A stretch of 64,000 nt of DNA from contig NZ_ML660164.1 of assembly GCF_007004725.1 (NCBI RefSeq), positions 526,437 through 590,436 on the forward strand. Reading direction: 5' to 3'. The translations under genes and the position numbers were made by a program. This DNA comes from Aliikangiella coralliicola. GTDB lineage: Bacteria > Pseudomonadota > Gammaproteobacteria > Enterobacterales > Kangiellaceae. The notes under the pieces are model-generated. The model was not told the origin of the DNA, did not search any database, and saw only the letters and a program-made list of their open reading frames with translations. This document shows positions 1-8,172 of this stretch, in pieces. Each line of letters starts with the position of its first letter. The first letter of the stretch is position 1.

Positions 1-1457
1 TCGTCGTCGTTAAAAATCATTTTCATTTCACTGCGGGTAACAAAGCCTTTTTCGTGGTTGTCGTCAGAGCCTGTAATGGGAGCTGGTTTTGCACTGCTAT
101 TGAGCATGCCTAAAACAATCGGATCTCTGGGGTCATCATTTAGAAACCCCACTAAGACTTCGTCATCGATTTCCGGGCGAAAAAAGGCGCCGCGGTTTTC
201 TCCTGCGTCCAGACTGGCAACTCGTGCCCATACGCCATCTCCATCGGGATCGATAATAGGTAGCGTCACTAAAATGCGGTCTTCTCCATCGGGATCCTCG
301 CCAATTTGTTTACAGATACCTACTTGCAAACCACGGACGCCAGGTAATAATGCGGCGGCTGGGCGTTCCATCACATCGACTTTATCTGCAAACCAGTTTT
401 TCGGCATGCCGAAGCGAATATCGGTAGTCCAGTTTTCTACGTCGAGTTGGTGGCGAACTGCTGTTATAAGGTGGTTGCCATTGTACCTGTCGCCAACGCC
501 TGAAAAGCCAACGACTGTGCCTGGTTTTACTTCTCCGTATCCCTGGCAACGAGCTCTGCCTAAAGTTTTCGCCAGGCGGCTACGAAAAATTTTTGCGTCT
601 GACCAGGACTTGAGTTCTTGATCGACAACCTTGCCTGAATGCCTCAGGTTATCAGCTTCATACTCAATCACTTGCGATAGATCGGAAGCTGATAAATTGC
701 CGGCTTCTGCTAGCCCGGGATCAGTACCTTCTTCTTCGATAATTTCTTGCGCGCTATAGTCCCATGAAAATCCTTTGCTGGTAGGAATTTGATTGCGGGC
801 GTCCATTGAGGCTTCGAACTCCATTAAAGTTGAGCCGTAATTTAAATTGAGAACAGGCTCTTGTCCTGGGTCTGCTGCGCCAACTTTTAAAGTTCCATCT
901 TCGGCGATAACCAGTTGACTATTTGCTTCGGCGCGCGTGAGTATAAAATCCCAATCGGTGCAATTATATTGGACCATTTCCGGATGAGTCACTTCAGTTG
1001 CTTCAACTTCTGTGTCCAGGGAATAGGTACCGGCAATTTCGTCGATAATGTCGCTGTCGCTCATTTCGCTAAAGTAACTACTATTGCGTGTGCCTGTCAT
1101 ATGAACAGCTTTGTCTTTACATTCCACTACCAGTTGTGATGGTTTATTTTTGCGAATTTTTAATCCCTGACTGATAATGATTCCCTTGAATATTGAAGAC
1201 TCTTCCGAGTGATAACCGGCAAAAACTTCTACTTCATTTCCGGGAACAAATACTTCAGAGTTACTCACCGCAAAATCTTGTTCGGCCACATCGCCGTCCA
1301 ATAAAATGATGGTCGCCGACGCAATTTTGTTGTACTCCTTGCGTATAATAATATTGCCGACATTGGTTTCGGGACTGATTTCGCTGCCGTCCACTTCAAG
1401 GGTGAAAGTGGCCAGATCGCCGGTCGCGGGTAGGGGAATTACACGTTCGTCACTCAC
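1..1457 (-). CDS. VgrG/Afp8-like eCIS spike protein (partial, C-terminus beyond left edge)
   Basis: I translated this frame from the minus strand. It stays open from a GTG at 1457-1455 to the window edge, giving about 485 residues with no stop. It reads as the central spike of a contractile injection system (Afp8/Pvc8, VgrG-like). The N-terminal half has the gp27-like barrels typical of spike proteins. The later half contains a gpV/gp5-type OB-fold signature: GVRGLQVGICKQIG, then EDRILVTLPIID, VWARVAS, FFRPEIDDEVLVGF and DPIVLGMLNS. The GTG overlaps the stop codon of the upstream LysM gene, implying translational coupling, and a GGGA lies about 8 bases before it. Family knowledge: the trimer sits under the tube tip and binds a PAAR tip protein. 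The missing C-terminus would hold the beta-helix needle. Confidence 0.9.
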   Translation of the reverse strand, partial: MSDERVIPLPATGDLATFTLEVDGSEISPETNVGNIIIRKEYNKIASATIILLDGDVAEQDFAVSNSEVFVPGNEVEVFAGYHSEESSIFKGIIISQGLKIRKNKPSQLVVECKDKAVHMTGTRNSSYFSEMSDSDIIDEIAGTYSLDTEVEATEVTHPEMVQYNCTDWDFILTRAEANSQLVIAEDGTLKVGAADPGQEPVLNLNYGSTLMEFEASMDARNQIPTSKGFSWDYSAQEIIEEEGTDPGLAEAGNLSASDLSQVIEYEADNLRHSGKVVDQELKSWSDAKIFRSRLAKTLGRARCQGYGEVKPGTVVGFSGVGDRYNGNHLITAVRHQLDVENWTTDIRFGMPKNWFADKVDVMERPAAALLPGVRGLQVGICKQIGEDPDGEDRILVTLPIIDPDGDGVWARVASLDAGENRGAFFRPEIDDEVLVGFLNDDPRDPIVLGMLNSSAKPAPITGSDDNHEKGFVTRSEMKMIFNDD

Positions 1458-2152
1458 GCGGATTTCCCTTTATTGGCTGCTTTTTGATTAAGCGGTGGAA
1501 AGAAAATCGACTGTCCAACTTCCAGGTTGCGAAAGTTGGCAAGGTTGTTGGCTTTAGCCACCTCAAGGTAATACTTTGAATCGCCATAAATTCGATAAGT
1601 CATCAAAGGCAAAGTGTCACCGCTTTTTACGGTTCTGATATGAGTTAGATCTGGAGAATTATTTCCTTCTTCGGCCACTCGAAGCGCATCGTCGATATTT
1701 TCTGCAAAAGTGGCGCTAACTTTTGCGCGCAGAGGTTTTCCGTCCGGTCTGAAAAGGTTGTAGGATATTTCTGCGTTTTTTAAGACACATTTAGAAATTA
1801 GAGAACCCCAGGAAATTTTTAAGTAGTGGGGGCGGTGAATATCACCGTTGTTCTTGCCGGTAACCACCAGGAAGTGCTCTATTTCGTCGGCCACTTCCTT
1901 CTTTTCTGAGGATACGCCGGTTCCATCAAATAAGAATTCGAAAGTGTATTCCTGGGGTTTTATTTTACCAAATTTTTGTGCGCTACCGGTTGTTCCTTGT
2001 CCCTGAACTGGCTGGTACTCGACTTCATACTTTTGTTTGTAAGTATTGGGATTAAACATTGCGATAAAATCGCCACAGTCTGCTTTTGAGCTGTAGTCGA
2101 GCTTAGTGTAGGCTTCGATTTTCAGTTTTTTTAGCTGGCCGTTTTCTGTCAT
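1454..2152 (-). CDS. LysM-domain tube/baseplate adaptor (Afp7/Pvc7-like)
   Basis: 232 residues. Residues 1-165 match the CIS tube/gp53-like adaptor fold: KLKIEAY near the start, then FIAMFNPNTYKQKYEVEYQ, then a strand-rich segment ending PLRAKVSATF. Residues ~172-220 form a LysM domain (RTVKSGDTLPLMTYRIYGDSKYY through NLEVGQSIFFPPL). In Afp/PVC particles this protein bridges the last tube ring to the spike and baseplate, and the LysM domain there is structural rather than cell-wall binding. It lies directly before the spike gene, with overlapping stop and start codons, as in other eCIS operons. A GGA-containing ribosome site lies 7 bases before the ATG. The N- and C-terminal boundaries look complete. 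Confidence 0.9.
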   Translation of the reverse strand: MTENGQLKKLKIEAYTKLDYSSKADCGDFIAMFNPNTYKQKYEVEYQPVQGQGTTGSAQKFGKIKPQEYTFEFLFDGTGVSSEKKEVADEIEHFLVVTGKNNGDIHRPHYLKISWGSLISKCVLKNAEISYNLFRPDGKPLRAKVSATFAENIDDALRVAEEGNNSPDLTHIRTVKSGDTLPLMTYRIYGDSKYYLEVAKANNLANFRNLEVGQSIFFPPLNQKAANKGKSA

Positions 2153-2199
2153 TTTAATTCCGGGTTATCGATAATTTCTATCTTGTTATCTGGTTCTAA

Positions 2200-2241
2200 A
2201 TGTTTGATTCTGAGTCTTTGATTCCGAATGTTTGATTGCGA
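2200..2241. repeat. Three tandem 14-bp units in the spacer before the LysM gene
   Basis: Units at 2200-2213, 2214-2227 and 2228-2241 share the core TTTGATT followed by [CG][TC]GA, in exact 14-bp phase. They lie in the ~100-bp gap between the 52-residue gene and the LysM gene. Their role is unknown; they could arise by slippage or bind a regulator. Confidence 0.55.
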
Positions 2242-2255
2242 AAATCAGACACTGT

Positions 2256-2414
2256 TTACCGTTCGAGTTGATCTTTGAGTAACTCACTAATCTGTTCCAT
2301 GCAGTCGGCAATAATTTCTTCTTTATCTGAAACCTCGCCCGAGGAACTCGCGTTTTCTCCCTGGGCGTCTTCTACATAGGCTTTGATTAATAATTCTCTT
2401 ATTTCGACAGGCAT
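2256..2414 (-). CDS. Small DUF5908-like eCIS protein (Afp6/Pvc6 position)
   Basis: A short 52-residue frame read directly from the minus strand. It starts MPVEIRELLIKAYVED, continues with a polar linker, and ends in a helix ISELLKDQLER. The MPVEIRELxIKA opening is the hallmark of the small DUF5908 proteins encoded between tube and LysM genes in eCIS operons (Afp6/Pvc6 place). A GAGGGT ribosome site lies a few bases before the ATG. The last third looks amphipathic and could form a coiled coil. The function of this family is not established; a structural or assembly role is inferred from its conserved position. It is easily missed because of its size, but start, ribosome site, family signature and synteny agree. 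Confidence 0.78.
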   Translation of the reverse strand: MPVEIRELLIKAYVEDAQGENASSSGEVSDKEEIIADCMEQISELLKDQLER

Positions 2415-2450
2415 GTTGTTACCCTCATGTTTTCAACAACGCATCATTTT

Positions 2451-2921
2451 TCACAGTTTAATTTTGGTGAAATACTGATAGCTGAGCTCTAGTGTTTCGA
2501 CAACAATTGAATTGTCCATCGCTTTAAAATCGGAGACAGACCACTTGATCGGCCAGGCATTCACGAAACTATAGGTATCTGCTAACGGTTTGTGCTCTTC
2601 GTTAAGCAATGTCACGTTAACGGTGGTCGGCGATTCCTCCGGCGTTCCCGGATTGGCTTCGATATTTTGGATGGCGTTAGTGATCCATTTAACTAATTTA
2701 GAATCAACCAACAGCCCCCGTTTCAATACCAGGTTTGAATATTTCGCCCGAGTGGGAAGTCGGTGGGTGAAGCGGTTTTCACCGCCTTCTGTCACTTCTT
2801 CGGTACTGACTTCGGCACCCAGCCCGGAAACTTCCTGAAAACGAACATCGTTAATGTCGCTGGGTAAAAAACCAAACTCAACGCGAAAATGAAATCCCAC
2901 CGGCGGATAGTAGCCGGCCAT
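2451..2921 (-). CDS. eCIS inner tube protein, second copy (Afp5/Pvc5-like, gp19 fold)
   Basis: 156 residues of the T4 gp19/Hcp-like tail tube family. Signatures are YYPPVGFHFRVEF at the N-terminus, RFQEVSGLGAE, FTHRLPTRAKYSNLVLKRG, VTLLNEEHKPLADTYSF and the closing FVNAWPIKWSVSDF with the VETLELSYQYF strand. Compared with the neighbouring 143-residue tube protein it has an N-terminal extension and a longer middle loop, as expected for the Pvc5-type tube protein that forms the ring next to the LysM adaptor. Its ribosome site (GGA, 8 bases upstream) overlaps the end of the preceding tube gene, which ends 5 bases before this start. The two were probably made by duplication and are translated together. 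Confidence 0.9.
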   Translation of the reverse strand: MAGYYPPVGFHFRVEFGFLPSDINDVRFQEVSGLGAEVSTEEVTEGGENRFTHRLPTRAKYSNLVLKRGLLVDSKLVKWITNAIQNIEANPGTPEESPTTVNVTLLNEEHKPLADTYSFVNAWPIKWSVSDFKAMDNSIVVETLELSYQYFTKIKL

Positions 2922-2926
2922 GGCGA

Positions 2927-3358
2927 CTATCCGTTTTCAATCGTCAGTTTTTCATGAGCGACCTCAATTGATTCAATCGCCACTTCATTGCCGGTGGATT
3001 TGAGCCCCGGTCCTTCCACTTTCACCGGAAACGCATTAATTGCTTTCCAGGTCATGACTGGTTCGTGGGCTTCGTTGAGCAACGAGATAATAATGTCTTT
3101 TCGCTCAACGGTATTCAGCGCCGTGGTATCAACCCAGTCGAAGAATTTATTGTCGGCGGCCAAAATACCTTTCTTCATTGTCAAGTTGCCATACTTTGGG
3201 ATGCCGGGCATTTTCAAGGCTTCGTATTGTTTGCTGTCGCCGTCTCGATATTCAATCATTTGTATTTCGACGTTTAAGCCGGAAACTTCAGAGAAGGACA
3301 TTTTTTCGCCGCCCCACTCAACCTGGTAGTGAAACGCCGGTAATGGATAATTAGCCAT
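2927..3358 (-). CDS. eCIS major inner tube protein (Afp1/Pvc1-like, gp19 fold)
   Basis: 143 residues, the canonical length for the stacked hexameric inner tube. It starts MANYPLPAFHYQVEWGG, followed by MSFSEVSGLNVEIQMIEYRDG, then MPGIPKYGNLTMKKGI, DIIISLLNEAHEPVMTW and NAFPVKVEGPGLKSTGNEVAIESIEVAHEKL. All of these are classic phage-tail-tube family blocks. It probably polymerises inside the sheath and forms the channel that carries cargo. An AAAGGTGA ribosome site precedes the ATG by about 10 bases. It lies 77 bases downstream of the sheath gene and 5 bases upstream of the second tube gene. Confidence 0.92.
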   Translation of the reverse strand: MANYPLPAFHYQVEWGGEKMSFSEVSGLNVEIQMIEYRDGDSKQYEALKMPGIPKYGNLTMKKGILAADNKFFDWVDTTALNTVERKDIIISLLNEAHEPVMTWKAINAFPVKVEGPGLKSTGNEVAIESIEVAHEKLTIENG

Positions 3359-3435
3359 ACTTAAATCACCTTTTAGTTAATAGTTTCTGAAGATATTCAT
3401 TCTTTCGTTGTCTTATATTTTGCTACCCTGTGCCA

Positions 3436-5403
3436 TCAAGCTTCCGGTAGTTTGTGAGAGAACTTCAAGATGATAAATTCAGCCGGTCTCACAACAGCCA
3501 TACCAATTTCTACATTCATGCGGCCTTCGAGAATATCTTGCGGCGTCATGGTCGTTCCCAGGCCCACGTTGACGAAAAATGCCTGATTCGGTTTCGCGCC
3601 CTGAAGTGCGCCATCTCGCCATTGTAGGGTTAAGAAATTCTCAATCATGGTTTTAACTTTGATCCAGGTGTTGGCGTCGTTTGGCTCGAACACTGCCCAG
3701 TAAGTTGATTTTTTGACAGATTCTTCAACCATATTAAAGAATCGACGAACTGATACGTAACGCCATTCGTTGTCGTTGCCTGCTAATGTTCTGGCACCCC
3801 AAACTAAAGTTCCTCGTCCGGTAAATGCGCGAATGCAGTTAATTGATTTACCGCCGTTGACATCAACATTCAGTTCCTCCTGATCGATACTGTCAATATT
3901 TTCGGTTAAACCAACAACGCCGCTAACACTCACATTGGCCGGTGCTTTCCAGACGCCACGAGTGGAATCGACCATGGCATAAATACCGGCGATTGCGCCG
4001 CTGGGTGGCATGGTGGTTAACGATGTACTGAGTTTCTTAATAATATTTTTGAAAGTAGGGTGAGAATCTAACAAAGTATTTTCATAAGTTGATTCATAAG
4101 TCGTTGCTGATTCAACAATTTCAGCCACCGCAGCGTTAACGGCTTCAAAAATATCATTAATTTTGGATAAGCCATTCAATTGTTTTTCGGTGTTGGTTCC
4201 TGCACCAAAGATATCGTTGGCGGCGGGTGCACTCGCGCCAAATATATCACCCCAGTTCGCCGATTCGGTTGGATCATAAGTGGTGTAAAGATTGTAACTA
4301 CCAGTCAATGCAGTATCTGCGGCTCGGTCATAAGAAATTAAATCGGAGACAGTCGCTTTCAAAGAATTGGTAATGAGATCGCCGAGATTCGTAACCAGTT
4401 CACCATTGGTTAAAACAGCAGCGCCCGCAGACCAGGCGTCAATCTGATCAACAACACTATAAATAAAAGTAAACAGCGCTTTATACTTAGTGGTATCAGG
4501 TGCGCCTTTGTAATCATCTAACAAAGTCGTGTATTTGGCTTTCAGTGTTTCTTCGGCGCCATTTAATGTATCAAGGTCGCCGCTAATGGTGTCTGCATCA
4601 GCGACTGCTTTGTCGATATTGGCGACAGTGGTTTTGACTTCGGCATCATCAGTTAACACATCCATACTGACGACTGCGCCGCCGCGCATGACTTTTCCTT
4701 TGATATCTCGATAGCGAACGTCCAGCGAAAGATTTGTTTTCAGCCAGGGGGTATAGGCTGCACCATATTTTAAGTAATTAATGCCGATTTTATTGCGGAA
4801 CTCGTTGTAACCTTCTTCCCAGTCGAATGTCGGCGCTGTTGATTTGGATTCCAGCAGATCGAACACTGCGACTCTGTCTTGCAGTGTATTACATTGTTTT
4901 AGCGCTTGTTGTTGCAAGTCATATAAATCATCACTTTCTAATAACACAGCATCAGGAAATAAAATAATGGTCGGCTCATCCTGTTTCTTTAAAACTGCCA
5001 ATCCGCCATCAACATTGTTGAAGTGATCTTTAGAGATTGACCCTGTGTTATCTTTGTAGAGTCCGACAGAAATGATGTAACACTTACCGCCGCCGTTTTT
5101 AAAGAACATGCGCAATGCGTCATACATATAAAAATTTGAGGTCACATCGGTGCTCGAAACGCCGTTGTTTTCGTCTAGCTTAACCGAGTTAACCGCGACC
5201 GGTGGTGCATCGCCAAACAATTCCTGGTATTCCAACAATGATTTAACCCTCGTCGGCACCAGGTGTAAATCTTGCGGCGAAAACTCTTGCGCTTTTTCCG
5301 TATACCCGATGAAAGCTGGAATAGCCGTTTCAACTTGTGCAACGGAGGGAGGGAAGATCGATATTTCTTCGACGTAGACGTCTGGCGTTTTATAACTTGG
5401 CAT
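3436..5403 (-). CDS. eCIS contractile sheath protein with large middle insertion
   Basis: 655 residues. The N-terminus (MPSYKTPDVYVEEI, then PPSVAQVETAIPAFIGYTE) and the C-terminus (GTLVWGARTLAG, EWRYVSVRRFFNMVEESVKKS, WAVFEPNDANTW, VGLGTTMTPQDILEGRMNVEIGMAVVRPAEFIILKF) are textbook phage/eCIS sheath. The sheath surrounds the tube and contracts to drive it into a target. About 210 residues between positions ~250 and ~460 (alanine-, threonine- and aspartate-rich, probably helical) are additional to the compact sheath core; the core resumes at MPPSGAIAGIYAMVDSTRGVWKA. Only one sheath gene is visible, whereas Afp and PVC carry three. A strong ribosome site (AAAGGACG) lies 8 bases upstream. By analogy with other long sheaths, the insert probably forms a surface domain. 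Confidence 0.95.
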   Translation of the reverse strand: MPSYKTPDVYVEEISIFPPSVAQVETAIPAFIGYTEKAQEFSPQDLHLVPTRVKSLLEYQELFGDAPPVAVNSVKLDENNGVSSTDVTSNFYMYDALRMFFKNGGGKCYIISVGLYKDNTGSISKDHFNNVDGGLAVLKKQDEPTIILFPDAVLLESDDLYDLQQQALKQCNTLQDRVAVFDLLESKSTAPTFDWEEGYNEFRNKIGINYLKYGAAYTPWLKTNLSLDVRYRDIKGKVMRGGAVVSMDVLTDDAEVKTTVANIDKAVADADTISGDLDTLNGAEETLKAKYTTLLDDYKGAPDTTKYKALFTFIYSVVDQIDAWSAGAAVLTNGELVTNLGDLITNSLKATVSDLISYDRAADTALTGSYNLYTTYDPTESANWGDIFGASAPAANDIFGAGTNTEKQLNGLSKINDIFEAVNAAVAEIVESATTYESTYENTLLDSHPTFKNIIKKLSTSLTTMPPSGAIAGIYAMVDSTRGVWKAPANVSVSGVVGLTENIDSIDQEELNVDVNGGKSINCIRAFTGRGTLVWGARTLAGNDNEWRYVSVRRFFNMVEESVKKSTYWAVFEPNDANTWIKVKTMIENFLTLQWRDGALQGAKPNQAFFVNVGLGTTMTPQDILEGRMNVEIGMAVVRPAEFIILKFSHKLPEA

Positions 5404-5424
5404 ATTTTTCGTCCTTTTCTTAAA

Positions 5425-6573
5425 TTAAAGGTAGATATACACTTCTGAATAAATTTTTCCGTTATCGGTTTTAATGTTAGTAATTTCAGGATTAGGCAAC
5501 GACGTTTCTTCCGTCGAAGTATTTCCACCGCCACCACCGCCGCCTTGACCGGCAATGGTGCGTTTTAATTTGATTCCTTTTATCGGCTCTTTTTTCAGGG
5601 GAATTGTTGTGTTACCCGAGTCAAAAGGAATGACAGTGGTATTATCTGCAAGTTTGTAACTGTTTTGTCGTGTGAATGTTGCAGAAACAATATTCGAGAC
5701 TACTTCAAGATCCGTTGGATCAAGGTCTTTGCGGTATTTTAGCCCGACCAGGTATTTCCAGATGGTTTCTCGGCAATCAATTCGCACCGTGTAAGTTTTT
5801 GCTGACACGTTTCCTTGGGCGTCGGCAAACTGGTAAGTTGCAGGAACATCACTGTGATAAAAAATATCGATTAACCCGAAAGGTTTTTGCGCTATTAAAG
5901 TACCGTCGAGATAAAATTTTTGCTGCTCAACTCCATCAACTTTAGCGATAAATAAGCCAGTACCAAATGGTGTTAAGTCAAGGTTAGCGCTAAAGTTTTT
6001 TTCTGCGGCGACTTCGCCGTCGTCTAATTTGTTAAGTAATTTAGAATAAATGGCATTGCCCTTGCGATCTTCAATGGAGAGGGTTGCGGTGTCTGCCGCC
6101 TTTTTAAATCCATAACTAAAATGGGCAGGGCGCAACATAAATTCATCCTGAGATGATAAATAGGGTTCGACTGTATCCTCCACCAATAATAATTCGTCTT
6201 CGCCATCAATTTCCTGAGTGTTATTTTGCAAATTATTGAGGTAGTAAATGCCTGGCTTTTTTCCGTCTAGCGGCAATGAGGAGTAATGAATAATATAGGG
6301 CGATTTTGAAAATAATTGAAAACTAAACTGACGTGGGTCGGTTAAGGGCACTAAAGGCTTTTCTACATTATCTTCTTTATAAGCGGTGTATAAAACTGTA
6401 AAGCCTCCGCTAGTTGAGCGAAATAGCAACCCTTGCTTAGCCATTTCTCGCCGGCATTTTTCTGTTGGAACAATGCTGATATCCTCATCAAGATGAGTGT
6501 ATTCCCCGAGTTGATTTTTATAAAACTCGTGAAAGAACTTCACTGTAAATAAAGGACGATAAGCACTTTCCAT
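5425..6573 (-). CDS. Unrecognised eCIS-operon protein, 382 residues
   Basis: I do not recognise this protein. It has no signal peptide or membrane segment. Residues 1-60 (FTVKFFHEFYKNQLGEY, then CRREMAKQGLLFRSTSGGFTVLY) and a strand-rich middle suggest beta-sandwich domains. A seven-glycine run near residue 345 acts as a hinge before a short C-terminal segment ending EVYIYL. It sits between the Pvc16-like gene and the sheath, with 16 and 21 bases to its neighbours and a GAGGAA ribosome site, so it is certainly co-expressed with the particle genes. Inference: a structural or assembly component, perhaps cap-proximal or surface-decorating. Nothing in the sequence suggests an enzyme. The gene call is sure, the role is not. 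Confidence 0.85.
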   Translation of the reverse strand: MESAYRPLFTVKFFHEFYKNQLGEYTHLDEDISIVPTEKCRREMAKQGLLFRSTSGGFTVLYTAYKEDNVEKPLVPLTDPRQFSFQLFSKSPYIIHYSSLPLDGKKPGIYYLNNLQNNTQEIDGEDELLLVEDTVEPYLSSQDEFMLRPAHFSYGFKKAADTATLSIEDRKGNAIYSKLLNKLDDGEVAAEKNFSANLDLTPFGTGLFIAKVDGVEQQKFYLDGTLIAQKPFGLIDIFYHSDVPATYQFADAQGNVSAKTYTVRIDCRETIWKYLVGLKYRKDLDPTDLEVVSNIVSATFTRQNSYKLADNTTVIPFDSGNTTIPLKKEPIKGIKLKRTIAGQGGGGGGGNTSTEETSLPNPEITNIKTDNGKIYSEVYIYL

Positions 6574-6589
6574 TAATTAAGGTTCCTCA

Positions 6590-7189
6590 TTAACTTTCGT
6601 TTACCTCCGCTGTTATTCCCATTCCTTCAAAACTTGTTTCGCTAATACCTGGCTGTTGATCCTGAGCGAGACCTTCCTGAACAATAAGCATACGGACTTT
6701 GTAGCAAATTGATGGCAGATATTTCGCGCCCAGATAACCCCAAAGGTGGTTTTGTTGTTCGAGCCCCATTGTGTGCAGCTCAACAATGATTTTGTCTATT
6801 TTAGGTTCAAAGTCAGGGGTGTTAGCGGCAGTGAAAACATTTTTTGATTGGAAAAAACTGATGCAGGCTGATAGAAATTTTAACCCTGTTGCATAAGTGT
6901 TAAAGTTGGATGCTAACAAAATATAAAGGTTAATTTTTAGCTCAGGGTTCATATGCATAATTTGACCGTCAACCGTTTTATGAACGGCTGTTTGTGCTTT
7001 ATGAATCTTCTCTTCTTCAATGTTGATCAAGGTTAATCCTAGATGGTCTTTAGGAATAACGATTGAACCATCTTCTTTGACTAAAGGAGAAACAGAAACA
7101 GTTTCGTTACTGGTAACATTGAGATCAGGGATTGATTTAAAGTATTGATGGATTTGATTTTTGAGAATGTCCATGCACTTATCAATCAT
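6590..7189 (-). CDS. DUF4255/Pvc16-like tube terminator (cap) protein
   Basis: 199 residues with the layout of the Pvc16 N-terminal domain family (DUF4255): an N-terminal helix MIDKCMDILKNQIHQYF, a strand GLTLINIEEEKIHKAQ, the ELKINLYILLASNF strand, helix ATGLKFLSACISFFQ, and IIVELHTMGLEQQNHLWGYLGAKYLPSICYKVRMLIV near the C-terminus. In Afp/PVC this protein caps the tube and sheath and terminates polymerisation at the distal end. It is the first visible gene of the minus-strand operon, so the operon promoter probably lies between 7190 and ~7450. An AAGGA is 11 bases before the ATG, slightly long. A second in-frame ATG follows at codon 6 and could be the true start. Confidence 0.86.
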   Translation of the reverse strand: MIDKCMDILKNQIHQYFKSIPDLNVTSNETVSVSPLVKEDGSIVIPKDHLGLTLINIEEEKIHKAQTAVHKTVDGQIMHMNPELKINLYILLASNFNTYATGLKFLSACISFFQSKNVFTAANTPDFEPKIDKIIVELHTMGLEQQNHLWGYLGAKYLPSICYKVRMLIVQEGLAQDQQPGISETSFEGMGITAEVNES

Positions 7190-7574
7190 TCTGTTTTAAT
7201 TCCTTAGTCTAAAAAATCATACAATCTCAATTGTTGAATAATCTAAAAGAACAAAACAGCCTAAAAGCAAACCGGCGAAAACTTTTTCATCGATTTGCTT
7301 TTTTTGAACTTTTGTCTGGCGGTGCTGGCGCTTTATTTTTAGCTTGTAAAGCTTGACGTAATAAAGATAAGTAGAATTTTATAATAGCCAAATAATTGGT
7401 AAAGTCAACGTCGTCAGAATCTCGAATTGTTATGTGTTTAATGCTTTGTTTTTTTATTTTTTAACAGGAAAAGATATTGGCTAAATATTTGAAATGATTG
7501 GTGATAAAATTATTTTTTGATGTTCGTTTATCATCATTTTTATGTTGGCTTAAAAGTAAAAAATAGTTCTTTGG

Positions 7575-7642
7575 ATCTATATGATATAGATATAATTGCT
7601 CATATTTTTTTAATAAAATTTTAGTCGAAATGCGATATCGCA
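7575..7642. promoter_or_regulatory. Two perfect short palindromes (possible operators)
   Basis: 7575-7591 is ATCTATAT-G-ATATAGAT, a perfect dyad with a single central base. 7631-7642 is the perfect 12-bp palindrome TGCGATATCGCA. They lie 40 bp apart in the AT-rich stretch upstream of the eCIS operon. The dyad size suits dimeric repressors, but AT-rich palindromes also arise by chance. No matching regulator gene is in the window. Confidence 0.25.
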
Positions 7643-7749
7643 AATAAAAATTATCTTAGCGATAAATTAGTAGAGAAATTCAGTGTTTGATGTTTCTTTA
7701 AGAAAGTCTAAGGTTTTAAATAAGTGTATTGTTTTACGTGCAGCTAAAT

Positions 7750-7786
7750 CTTTGGGAGATCTCTCGACTGCGCTCGAGATGACAGT
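7750..7786 (+). repeat. REP-like element, copy 1
   Basis: 37 bp containing the imperfect hairpin ATCTCTCGA-CTGCGC-TCGAGAT. It is identical over 37 bp to copy 3 at 7947-7983; extended leftward to 7744 and 7941 the match is 43 bp with one difference. The sequence resembles dispersed intergenic repeats with a GAG-ATCTC / CTCGAGATGAC core found in many bacterial chromosomes. Confidence 0.7.
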
Positions 7787-7822
7787 GGGGGGGGTAACAA
7801 GAACATTTTATGGTTTGGTTGA

Positions 7823-7859
7823 AATGTCATCTCGACTAGCGTGGAGAGATCTCCTACAG
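7823..7859 (-). repeat. REP-like element, copy 2 (inverted, diverged)
   Basis: An inverted copy relative to 7750-7786, keeping the ends (TGTCATCTCGA and GGAGAGATCTCC) with substitutions in the central loop. Together with the flanking direct copies it gives a direct-inverted-direct arrangement typical of bacterial interspersed mosaic elements. Confidence 0.6.
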
Positions 7860-7946
7860 ACATCGACTCACTGAGTAATTGATCCAATGTTGATTTAGGA
7901 AAGTCACTCCTTTTAAATGAGTAATCGTTTTTACACCTGTCTAAAC

Positions 7947-7983
7947 CTTTGGGAGATCTCTCGACTGCGCTCGAGATGACAGT
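7947..7983 (+). repeat. REP-like element, copy 3
   Basis: An exact repeat of copy 1, with the same orientation, 197 bp away. The identity suggests recent duplication or ongoing mobilisation rather than an old relic. No transposase-like gene is present in the window. Confidence 0.7.
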
Positions 7984-8172
7984 TGTTTTGTTAACAGGGG
8001 AGGATTTACCAAATGTCATAATATGTTCAAAAAACAACCAATACTAATCCAGGCGATTGCTTCCATCAGGCGATTAAAACTGTTGTAAAAAAATCTTTTG
8101 TTTATTTTGTGTTCATTGCAAATTTACGTTGAAAAACATCCAAAAAAACGAGTCAGCGGAAACAAAATTAAT

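Noticed and set aside
58..621. Plus-strand 187-residue open frame
   Set aside because: It is antisense to the spike gene, Ser/Pro-rich shadow translation with no family match.
5175..5555. Minus-strand 126-residue frame overlapping the sheath start
   Set aside because: It is a shifted frame across the end of the 382-residue gene and the sheath start, with a Lys/Arg-rich composition typical of shadow frames.
7461..7643. Minus-strand 60-residue open frame in AT-rich DNA
   Set aside because: Low-complexity AT-rich composition, overlap with palindromes and no family or ribosome-site support.
7683..7874. Plus-strand 63-residue open frame
   Set aside because: It runs through two REP-like copies; the LGDLSTALEMT-type peptide is the translation of the repeat, with no ribosome site or family resemblance.
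7744..7983. CRISPR-like array
   Set aside because: There are only three copies, one inverted, with unequal spacing and hairpin structure, fitting REP/BIME rather than CRISPR.
7744..8037. Minus-strand 97-residue open frame
   Set aside because: It is made mostly of the three REP-like copies read in the other direction (SSAVERSPKGL, SRAQSRDL), a familiar spurious product.
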